In this document: positions 1 through 8,783 of the stretch, piece by piece
How the letters are laid out: each line of letters begins with the position of its first letter
How positions within the stretch are numbered: position 1 is the stretch's first letter
Source: Pinguiococcus pyrenoidosus
Taxonomy: Eukaryota > Sar > Pinguiophyceae > Pinguiochrysidales > Pinguiochrysidaceae
Direction: 5' to 3'
Length of the DNA: 39,337 nucleotides
Assembly: GCA_019677205.1 (NCBI GenBank)
Contig: JAAMXY010004249.1
Coordinates: forward strand, 1-39,337
Notes under the pieces: generated by a model
Seen by the model: only the letters and a program-made list of their open reading frames with translations
Databases searched by the model: none
Told to the model about the DNA's origin: nothing
Made by a program: the position numbers and the translations under genes

Positions 1-1534
1 CGCTACTGCGCAGTCTGTCGTCTGAACCGGAATGGGAGGGCTCCTGGAGCAGCGGCTGCAGCACTCTCTTGGGCCAAGATGAGAGCATGCTGCAGGAGAC
101 TGTGCGGCGCTTTGCGCAGGAAGAGATCGCACCGCGAGTGCGTCAGATGGATGATGAGCAGCGGATGGCGCCGGAGCTGATCCAGGCGCTCTTTGACTCG
201 GGGCTCATGGCCATCGAGACTTCGGAGGCCTTCGGCGGCTCGCAGATGAGCTTCACGGCCGCTTGTGTGGCCATCGAGGAAGTGGCGCGGGTGGATCCGT
301 CCGTCGCGGTCCTGCTGGATATCCAGAACACGCTGATGGGCAACTGCTTCGCCTTCTGGGGCTCTCCCGCACTGCAGCAGACGTGGCTGCCGCGCCTGGC
401 GTCGGATACCGTGGGGAGTTTCTGCTTGTCGGAGCCTGGGTCTGGCTCGGATGCTTTCGCTCTGCGGACGCGTGCTGATCTCAGCGGCGATGGCACGCAC
501 TACACGCTCAACGGCGAGAAAGCTTGGATCAGCAACAGCGAGCAAGCAGGGGTCTTCCTGGTCTTCGCGAACGTGGATCCAAGCAAAGGCTACAAAGGGA
601 TCACATGCTTCGTGGTGCCCAGAGACTCTCCCGGCCTTGAGGTACTGGGGCTTCCTTGGCCATCTGGATCGGCTCCAAGAAGCAAAGGAGAAGTTCTGGT
701 TCCCCGCTTGTTCCTGACGTTTGCTAACGTGCTCTTCGCTTTTGTGGGTTCGCATGCAGATTGGACCGAAGGAAGAGAAGCTGGGCATCCGTGCTTCTTC
801 CACATGTCCCATCATCCTAAATGACGTCGTGGTGCCGAATGAGAATATCCTTGGCGAGGTCGGCCAAGGATACAAGATCGCGATCGAGATCCTCAACGAG
901 GGGCGCATCGGCATCGGAGCGCAGATGGTGGGCCTGGCGCAGGGCGCACTGGACTGCACGCTGCCCTACCTCAGCGAGAGGAAGCAATTCGGCCAAGCAA
1001 TCGGGCAGTTTCAAGGTAGCTTCTTGGGGGGCACTTTGCGAAGCTGTACGCCTCGCCTAACTCTGATCCAATTGTGGCTGGTGGTCTGCCGATTGTTTTT
1101 GGTGATTTCCCCCAGGCATGCAGCACCAGGTCGCGCAGATTGCGGCGGAGGTGGAATCCGTGCGCACGTTTGTGTACAACACCGCGAGATTGAAGGAAGC
1201 TGGCCAGCCGTTCATCAAGGAAGCGGCGATGGTGAAGCTGCTAAGCAGCCAGGTCGCCGAGAAGACGGCCTCGCGCTGCATCGAGTGGTTAGGAGGCGTT
1301 GGATTCACCAAGGTGAGCTTTTTCCTGAAGGGAAAGCGAGAAGAATGCGAGTCCTGATTGGCAGACCCTTGCATGGGCCCCCGGGACAGCATCCTTACGT
1401 CAGTCCATCCTCGCGCTTCGCTTATTCTGCAGGCTTACATGGCTGAGAAGTTCTTCCGCGACTCGAAGATCGGCGCGATCTATGAAGGCACCAGCAACAT
1501 TCAGCTCCAGACCATAGCAAAGTTCTTGCTGTAG
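1..1534 (+). CDS. ACADSB: Short/branched-chain acyl-CoA dehydrogenase, 5' partial (4 exons visible)
   Basis: This FAD-dependent mitochondrial enzyme oxidises short branched acyl-CoAs (2-methylbutyryl-CoA and isobutyryl-CoA type) in isoleucine/valine breakdown. The exons read through GT-AG introns at 642-759, 1016-1115 and 1313-1432 (phases 0, 1 and 0), and the joined protein follows ACADSB closely. It has the FAD/substrate motif [11 protein letters not shown], then [33 protein letters not shown] and [12 protein letters not shown], and it ends with [13 protein letters not shown]. The Glu in IYEG is the family's catalytic base. Introns 1 and 2 explain what would otherwise look like frameshifts. 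The frame is open to the window edge, so the N-terminal mitochondrial presequence is either cut off or lies behind an upstream intron (a possible acceptor is near 61); the first sure residues are at about 69. ACADSB fits better than ACADS because of the run between FQG and the C-terminus. Exon boundaries are inferred from reading frame and splice sites. Confidence 0.9.
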
Positions 1535-1904
1535 CTTTCGCATCGCAGGCGCCGTAGCCTTTAGATAACTAGCAAGGACTTCACAGAGTAGAGCAATAGA
1601 AGCACATCCGAGTTTTATGTAGGATATGTGTTTGCATGCTTGTGTGCGTGCATCTTGTGTGTGCTGTGGCGACCGCGTCAAGGTTTCCAAACTCTCCCAC
1701 GAAGCATGGAAGCAAGGAAAAACAAACGTACGTTTCTGGTTTCTTCTGATCTCCTCTGAGGTATTCCTCGCCTAGTGCGTTCCAAGATGCGTCGCCCGCG
1801 CCACGCGGTCTCCAACACAGCTGCTGGCATGTGTCTTTACAGCGCCTGGACGTTGCGGCACTGGAAAGGATCGCGACTCATGCCCTCTGGCGACGCCGAG
1901 CACC
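1535..1904. other. 3' flank of ACADSB, no gene seen
   Basis: This is the non-coding 3' flank of ACADSB, presumably its UTR and poly(A) region. No conserved open frame, RNA gene or clear signal was recognised. Confidence 0.5.
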
Positions 1905-2002
1905 ATGGTCCAGACCTCATGGTCCAGACCTCATAGTCCAGACCTCATAGTCCAGACCTCATGGTCCAGACCTCATGGTCCAGACCTCATGGTCCAGGCC
2001 TC
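1905..2002. repeat. 14-bp tandem repeat, 7 copies
   Basis: Seven direct head-to-tail copies of a 14-bp unit (consensus atggtccagacctc) run without spacers. Copies 3 and 4 read atag at the start and copy 7 has one change near its end. Because 14 is not a multiple of 3, the unit is read in changing frames and gives artefactual Gln/Thr/Ser/Trp-rich open frames on both strands. It lies between the tails of two convergent genes. It looks like a minisatellite with no visible coding role. Confidence 0.9.
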
Positions 2003-2234
2003 TTACAGACAGCAGCACGGCAGAATGAACAGGAACGGCAGCAGAAACGGCACAATCAACAGGCTGGTTCCGCACGTGCAGAGGGAGAACAGAAAGCACA
2101 GCATAATGATGGTGAGAATGGTCAAAGAGAAGATGAAGCATCCGCCGCGTTGCCGATGATGCACCTATGGTATTGCCACCCATGACAGCAAGAGACCATC
2201 CAACATCAGCTCATTCTCGCTGGCGTTTCCCCCA
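2003..2234. other. Intergenic, no gene seen
   Basis: This stretch lies between the 14-bp minisatellite and the tail of the ubiquitin-like gene. It is moderately A-rich and non-coding as far as can be seen. Confidence 0.4.
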
Positions 2235-2516
2235 TCACATCCAATTGCCAAACTCTCCATTGCTGCGTCTCACCGTGATTTGAAACGTCTGCGCATTGGA
2301 GAGCTGCTCCGCGAGCGTCGGAGCTCGCTGGCCATTCCGGCCCTTCTCCCGGATCGGCTTTCCGCCGGCGAGGAAGTAGACGCCGGCGCCATCCATCCCC
2401 ATGGCCGTTCTTAAGGCCGCCGCTTGGCAGTCGAAGGGCAGCTTGACGAGCTCGGTGGCCCCAGCATGGCGCACAAACAGCTGCATTTCCTGCTCAGAAG
2501 ATGGCATATCCTTCAT
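2235..2516 (-). CDS. Divergent ubiquitin-like (beta-grasp) small protein
   Basis: About 93 residues from the ATG at 2516. After ten residues the protein begins MQLFVRHAG and then follows ubiquitin along its length. Aligned parts are MQLFVR with ubiquitin MQIFVK, VYFLAGGKPI with RLIFAGKQL, APTLAEQLSNAQTFQITVRR with the [20 protein letters not shown] region. It has an insertion after GGKPI and lacks the terminal Gly-Gly. The end reads RRSNGEFGNWM, so conjugation through a free diglycine is unlikely unless the tail is processed. The open frame continues upstream to an ATG at 2648, giving 137 aa with a Phe/Arg-rich N-terminus, so the start is uncertain and an upstream exon is possible. The fold assignment is inference from pattern matching. 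The role is unknown; a domain-type UBL or a diverged modifier are both possible. Confidence 0.5.
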   Translation of the reverse strand: MKDMPSSEQEMQLFVRHAGATELVKLPFDCQAAALRTAMGMDGAGVYFLAGGKPIREKGRNGQRAPTLAEQLSNAQTFQITVRRSNGEFGNWM

Positions 2517-3394
2517 GGCGCCTCGGAGCGTGAAATTACGCTGTAGATCAGCTAAATCGCCTGAAAAGCCGAGCGGGAAACGCGCGTAAAACCGGCCGCC
2601 GGATGTTCTCTTCGGTCCATTCGATCCTGTGTAGCGAAGCTGTGGCATGGTTGAACAATCGACAGATCTCGCGCTGGCGCTTTTGATTTAGCCAGTAAAC
2701 GCAGCGCGGCCAGACGGATTCGCTCAGGCATTGGCGAGAATTCAAATTGTATAAGGTTCGTTTATTGGTTTTGATGAAAAATTGCCTTCCATTATTGGTC
2801 CAAGTTCCTACGTCATCAAGCTAATTAGATTATGCTATGAATTTTATAATTACGACGATTCTGTTGCTTGCGCTAATATCGCCACCCTAGAAGCGAGCCT
2901 TGTTGTCCGCTGAAAGCTGACCAGCTGACCCGACGCCTTTCGCCCTTCCCTCACCGGGAACGTTGGCCCTTCTTCTTCCGTTTCCTCTTTTCTCCCGTGG
3001 CCTCAACGTCCACGTAAGAGCCAGGCAAGGACCAAAGTAGCCGTGTGCGGATGGCGCGAGGGGAGCAAAACCAAACGTTGTTCGTCAAGTTGTTGCGTGT
3101 CTCGTCTTCATCTACCTTCTTGGCTTTTTTGGGTTGCTGGTACTAAACATCAATCACTCGTCTCCCACGCGTCGAGGTTCGGTCGTCAATCATGGTTGGT
3201 GCGGAACCCCGAGCTTTCGAACGGACATGCAAACTACTACGCAAGAAGACATCAAGCTCCTCTAAGCGAAGTCCACATCGGCACCTTCTCGAGGACACTA
3301 GTTCATTCCATCATCGTAACCTCCACCGAAATCATTCAGTACAACCTACGACATACAATCCATACATCGACATTATCTAAGACTGGTATCGTTC
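2517..3394. other. Intergenic between UBL gene and the LIM scaffold gene
   Basis: This region holds the 5' flank of the ubiquitin-like gene and the 3' flank of the LIM gene, both on the minus strand. Positions about 2740-2880 are markedly AT-rich compared with the surrounding DNA, which is plausible for a promoter. An open plus-strand frame at 3043-3462 has a composition unlike the real genes here and runs into the LIM coding region, so it is not called. No RNA gene was seen. Confidence 0.4.
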
Positions 3395-6300
3395 TCAACT
3401 TGATCCCGCCGCGATCGGCTGTTGCCGTTGCGCTGCCTTGGGCGACGCGCTCGACCGGATGAACGCCTTGGCCGCGCAGGCGGAACTACAGAAGATGACT
3501 CCAAACTCCTCCGCCAGGTTGGGCAGCATCACTGCCTTCGCAATGTCCACCACCTTTCCACAGCTCTCCTCCTCGCAGACCAGGCACTCGGGGTGCCAGT
3601 AGTACGAGCTGATGTTTAGCATCGTTCCCGAGCTGATCTGCTTCCGGCAGTGTCGACAGCTCGGCGGCGGCTCTTGCGCGAGCTTCGACATCTCCTCGAA
3701 GCAGGAAGGGCACACGACGCCGCCGTCGTCCTGCAGGGCGGCGCGGATGTTCCCGTCGGCCTCGAAGGAGATGCTCTGTTCGCATCGGCTGCAGCAGAAG
3801 CAGTCCTGGTGCCAGACGCGGCCTTTGAGAGCGATCATCTCTTCTCCCGCGCTCAAGGTCTCCCTGCACCTCTGGCACGAAGGCATCTCTCCCTTGGCGC
3901 AGCCCATCTGGTCGCGCAGGTGATCCTGGATGTGCTCCTCGCACCACAGCTCGCCCTCGTGAAAGAAAGCTTTCTGGCCCTCCGGGAGCGCATCCCCACA
4001 TACGTTGCACTGGAAGCACCTGTGGTGCCACCAGCGATCTCCCGAGATCCGCGCCTTGCCCTCATCGTTTGCGCCCATGATCGGCTCGTGGCACTTCTGG
4101 CAGCGCTTCGCAACATGCTCGCGCGTGCACGCCTCGCAATGCAGATATTTCTTGGGCGGGCGCGTCGACTCGTCCGGATCCTTGGCTTCGTCCTGGATCC
4201 CAAAGATGATCGCATCCTCCGCGAAGTCGCCGATCATGTCTCCGGGCACCGCATAGAAGTTCTCCGGCAATTGGCACCGACACCGCACACACTTGTAGCA
4301 TTCCTTGTGCACGGCCTTGCCCATCGCCGCGAAAATCTCGTAGTCGTTGTCGATGTCCATGGCCTGGTCGCAGACGCCGCAGTAGGTGTTCTCGTCGACT
4401 TCTTCGCCCATGGGCCCGCCCGGCGAGCCAAACAGGTTGTGCCGACGCAGAGCATCGCGCCGGCAGAGCGGCCGCTTCTCTCGCTCCGCCAGGTGGCTTT
4501 CGCAGGCGGCCGTACAGAACTGCGACCCAACCGCCAGAGGCAAGCGGCAGTCGGCGCAGCGGAAGTGACCGAGGTGCCAATACCGCTCGAGTGCGTAGAT
4601 CGCCGTGTCCAGATCCACCAGCTCTCCGCAGTCGGCACAGACTTTGTTCTTATAGGAGCCCGAGCTGTCCACGGAGACGTCGCCCGAGTGCTCAGTACAC
4701 ACACTCCCCAGGTCGTCGTCCCGATCGTAGGTGATGTCCATGTGCGACACGCCGGCGAGACCGCTCAGGCCGGGGAAGTTGCTGCCTGCTCGAGCTTTTC
4801 CGCTGCCACGAGCATTCGCAATCGTCGTGGGTGGCGCATCGTCAGGTCCGGAAGCGCAAGGCATACAGACCAGCTCCGCAGAGTCCTCTGGCACTGCCTC
4901 CTTTGCCTGCGAAGCCTGCGAAGCTCCAAGGTTCCCTGCTCCATTCGCTGCGCAGGCAACGTGCCACCATTTGGCGGCAAAGCCAGTCTCGCCGCCGGTG
5001 CTGGAATCCTCCACCTCGGGAACCTCCTCCGGACCCGATTCAACGATGAAAGCCAGCGTGGCCTCTTCTTCATCCACGTTGAGCTTCTGGCCGCAGTCGC
5101 CACATCCGCCAAGATGTGCAGCTAGCAGCAAGTCTCCCAGCACAGCAACTTGCCGCAGGGCAGTCCAGCTCTGAACCCGGAAGCCGAGCTCCTGATTCAG
5201 AAAGTCGGACAGTGGGACGTCCGTCTCCTCGACGAGGCTCAGGATCTTCTTCAGTTCCGCATCCGCGACGGTCTTCTGCGCCTTTTTCTCTTCCTCGGCC
5301 GAGCAGGTGCTGTCCGCGGGGTCGACCTTGATGTCGTCAAGGTCCTCCCAGTCCAGCGTGGATGGCGCCACGCCAGGCGCACCGTGCGTGGTCTCCGTTT
5401 CCCGCATGCGGCGCGCGACGTCCTTCATCCGCCTCCGCAGCTTCCTCCAGTATCGCACCGCTCGGGGCCGAAGGAGGCAACGGCGGCGGTACTCCTCGCC
5501 CACCGCCTCGTCAAGGCTCTTTTGCAGGCTGGACAGCAGCTTCTGCAAGGTATCCAGCGCCATGATCGCCTCGCTCGCTGACAGGTCCCTTCCCGCTACG
5601 AAGCAGCAGACGCGGGAGAGGCTCAGTCTGCTGGACGTATGGTGGCTGCGAATGCTCACGGCGTTTCCGGCTCTCTGCTCGTTCTTGAGCTTCCGGCTTT
5701 CCGCGTCCAGCGCTTGCCGCAGACGGGACGGCAGGTCGGAGCGCAAGGCCGAAGCGGAAGCTCTCAGGTCGACGCGTCCGGAGGGCTGCCCGTTCGTCAT
5801 GAGTCGCTCCACAAGCTCCAGCAGATGCGCCGCGAGCAGGAATGGGTAGAGCTTGCCGGCAAGTGACGCGAGCGTCTCCTTCGCTCGGGCCCCTGGCGCG
5901 CTCTCCGTCAAGGCCGAAACCGACGACGCCACCGACCTCCTGTCACTGGTGAATGAGGGCCTTGCGCGGCGGGTCTGTTGCTGCGCCCGAGCGATGGCCC
6001 GGTTGAGCAAGTCGCTCCTTGGCTTGCTGAGCATGTCATCGAAGATGCTGGTCGCGGACTCGGCACCTCCCGCCACGGCATGGGAGCGCTTCTCCTGCAG
6101 GCGCCGGAGCCTTGCCTCCGCGCGCAGCACCTCCACCCGGATCTCGTGCAGCTTGTGCAGCGCCCGCAGCAGCTCGCGCTTCTCGTAGTCGCTCTCCGCG
6201 GCGATCCAGAGCTCGTGGCCGTTGGTGGCGCTGATCTTCAAGGCATGCGGACGCGTGCCAACGCTGACGGTGTCTGCACCGCTGACGTCGTGAATGGCCT

Positions 6301-7688
6301 TGATGTCCTTGAAGAGCAGCCTCCCTCTCTCTTCCATCTTCTCCCGCCGGAAGTACTTGAGCGCGCTGGTCGTGACGACGAAGAAGCGGCGGCTCCAGGA
6401 GCGGCTGGCCACGCGGTGGTGGAAGCCGGAGCGCTTGTAGATCCAGCCCTCCAGCAGAATGCCGTTGGTGGCCCGCGCCTGCATCTCGAGGTTCGAGAGG
6501 CGGCCCTGCGGCGACTGCGAGAAGCGCGTGAAGACGTCCGTCTTGATGATCCGCAGCGCCTCGGCCTTCGCCGCGCGAAAGAGGCTCAAGTCGACGCTTC
6601 CCGTCTCGTCGCTACCGTCGCTACCGTCGGCCTGCGCAATGGCCGAGATGATCTGCTCGCGCATTTTGGCCGAGATGTTGATCTGCAGCGGCGCGCCCTC
6701 CACGATGTGCCGCGACGCCAGCACGTGCACCATGCGCTGCACGACCTCGGCCGGCGGCGCCTTGGGCATGGTGCGCTCGAGGTGATCCACGTCCACCCAG
6801 AAGCGCAGCAGCTCCGAGTTCATCTCCGCCTCCATGAAGCGCATGAGATCGGCGCGGGCGCGCTCGTCCTGCAGGAAGCCCCGCACCCTGCTGCGAGCCT
6901 CGCTGTCGCGGCTGAAGGGCACCGACAGGGCTGCGTCCTGCCCGACGGACGCGGAGACGCCTCGGCGCTGGAGCACCTTCTGGTCCTGCGGCGTGGCCGT
7001 GAGCATGGGCGGCGTGTTGCTCCGCTTCAGCTGCTTGCCCGCATCCACCTTGGCCGTGCCGGCCTCGACAGCCCGGATGAGTGCATGCAGCCACTGCTGG
7101 CGTTGCTTCTGCGAAAAGAACGACAGCCACGCGCCCTGCTGGAAGCTGCCCGTGCCGCAGTTGCTCGCAAAGGGCAGCACGCGAATCACACGGGCCCTGC
7201 CGTCCTCTCCTCGCCCGAGGGGCCCGTTGTCCAGCTGCGACAGCTCCAGCATGTCTTCTTCTCCCTGGCTGGCTTGGCCTTGCAACTCCTGCTCCTCGAT
7301 GACGCAGCCGGCCAACACCAGCACGGCCACCAGGCAGCGCTCCCGCCGGTCGTTGTAGGCGAAGAGGCAGCCGCTGGCCACCTCTGCCCACACCTGCCGC
7401 CACTGATGGCCCCCCTTGTGCTGCTTCATCGCCAGGATGACCGACTCCACGTCTGCGCTGCTGGCGTTCCGCTGATGGGCCCTGTCCTGTGGGCCATTCC
7501 AAGCGTTGGCTGAGTCCCCGGCAGCTCTGCAGGCAGCCACAGGCTCCGGGCGGCGCGCTTACCGACGCGGCCGTCTCCCAGCGCGCGGCATCGCCCTCCA
7601 CGGAGATGGCAATCCAGCCCTTCTTCTGCACGCCAGCCCTGCCGAAGCGCGTCCACAGCGAGCCGAACACGTGCTGGAAGTCCGCCAT
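3395..7688 (-). CDS. RGS-PH-multi-LIM domain scaffold protein (2 exons, about 1405 aa)
   Basis: This is a large cytosolic signalling or cytoskeletal scaffold. Exon 1 is 7688-7563 (42 codons) and ends at a GTAAGC donor. Exon 2 starts at about 7486, after a CAG acceptor in the same phase. From the N-terminus, the first region looks like a divergent PH fold that ends in an amphipathic helix (LSFFSQKQRQQWLHALIRAV). An RGS-like domain follows at roughly genomic 6900-6500, with MRFMEAEMNSELLRFWVDV and VFTRFSQSP. A clear PH domain lies at about 6450-6150 (LLEGWIYKRSG, then RFFVVTTSALKYFRR). A long helical, Arg/Lys/Glu-rich middle comes next, then a half zinc finger (CGDCGQ ... WWHVAC) and five LIM zinc fingers at about 4650-3450, for example CGVCDQ/CYKC/CVRC, CQKC/HHRC/CNVC, CQRC/HQDC/CSRC and CRHC/HPEC. 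RGS domains speed GTP hydrolysis by G-alpha, PH domains bind phosphoinositides, and LIM fingers bind protein partners. The combination is unusual. It is divergent from the MLO-like gene. Confidence 0.85.
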
Positions 7689-8783
7689 GGCCGCGGCGCC
7701 TAGCAGGCCCGCCTAGCGAGCTGCCCGGCGGCGCGCGGGCCCCAACCCGTGAAAAGGCGACGAGGAATCATGCAGCCGGGGGATTCAAATGCGGGACGTC
7801 ACTTCACCCTAACTTGCGGGCACCTGCGTGCGGCCGTTACTAGGCAAGTGGAGCGACCTGTGGGTGAATGTCTTCAACGCGGGAACGGCGGCCAATGGGG
7901 GGCCGAAGCGCAGCCGCGTTGCGGAGCTGTGGTTCGAAGGTAGGAAACGTGCATTGGACGTTGCCAATCAAGGGAGAAAAGCAGGTCGAACTGTGAGCAA
8001 TAAAGCAAAGGGATTGGTCAGAACGACGACGGTCGTCTTTTAGAATTTGCAGCCCCATGAATTCGCGTGCATGATTGGATGAGGCAGCCACAAACATGGG
8101 GTTCCAAAAATGATTCCGCCACGGTCTCTCCTGTTCGGCGGAAAACCGGCGAAGCCGCCGTCATAGTCAGCAACGTCTACACGCCCACGATGCAAATTCG
8201 CTGACTGCATTGGAATCCGAATCCCGAATCCCAAATCCCAAATCCCAGATTTCAGACGCTTCGCGAGAATAGAACCGCGAGAACCGCAAGAACCGCGAGA
8301 ACCGCGAGAACCGCGAGAACCGTAAAACGCAACTCTGCAACAACTCCGCACTTTCGAAGCAATTAATTGCCCGATATACCGTTGGAAATCCCTCCGCCAA
8401 AACATCCGAAGACCGTGACAGACACTCGGGGTTCTCCGCCGAGCGCATCTCATTGGTTCCTTTCGCCGAGTCGCTGAGCAAATCCCGTTGTTTCAAAAAC
8501 GAGTGCATCAAGCTTCCACACTTTATATGTCTTCCATACACGCCACTTACGCTTGAAGTCTCCGACTCAAAAGTTGAAAATTGACCCGACCCAATGGCGC
8601 GCCAGTCCTCACTTTCAGTGCTTCTACGCCTCTGTACTTCGAAGTGGTATCTCAAGGTTGGCGCGCGCGCGCCGCTCCAAATCCTCTCTCCGAAAACTCG
8701 CCCACGTCCGTTCGTTCTTCTCTCTTTTGTCTTCTCGGTCGAGTGCTTTAGGACAGCGGCTCAGGCGCAGTTGTCGATGCAAC
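7689..8783. promoter_or_regulatory. Divergent intergenic region between LIM scaffold and MLO-like genes
   Basis: About 1.1 kb between two start codons facing away from each other, so it should hold both promoters. An open frame at 7828-8043 (about 71 codons, ending at a TAG near 8043) has no recognisable relative. The minus-strand frames at 8040-8655 are products of the 9-bp repeat listed separately. A run with repeated aatccc-type units is visible at about 8216-8246. No RNA gene was recognised. Confidence 0.4.
8271..8322. repeat. 9-bp tandem repeat (agaaccgcg), about 6 copies
   Basis: Nearly perfect direct repeats of a 9-bp unit, with one variant copy (agaaccgca). On the minus strand the unit encodes a periodic Arg-Phe-Ser peptide inside a shadow reading frame. 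It follows a short array of aatccc-like units. It is a microsatellite/minisatellite in the intergenic region with no evidence of function. Confidence 0.85.

Noticed and set aside
642-1432. Apparent frameshifts in the acyl-CoA dehydrogenase, suggesting a pseudogene
   Set aside because: Each break falls on a GT-AG intron with matching phase, and the joined protein follows ACADSB without loss.
3043-3462. A 139-codon plus-strand open frame
   Set aside because: The composition is unlike the real genes, it has no motif, and it runs into the antisense of the LIM gene's last codons.
5978-7513. A 511-codon open frame on the plus strand
   Set aside because: It lies antisense to the RGS/PH/LIM coding exon, has a biased Arg/Ala/His/Leu content and no domain, as expected from GC-rich antisense sequence.
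7761-7810. A ttcaaat T-loop-like sequence suggesting a tRNA
   Set aside because: The flanking bases do not pair as a T-arm and no acceptor or anticodon arm could be built.
8216-8246. Telomere-like aatccc units
   Set aside because: Too few and too irregular copies, embedded between genes; more likely a simple repeat than an interstitial telomere.
8167-8655. Open frame with periodic Arg-Phe-Ser on the minus strand
   Set aside because: It is produced by the 9-bp tandem repeat, with no conserved sequence around it.
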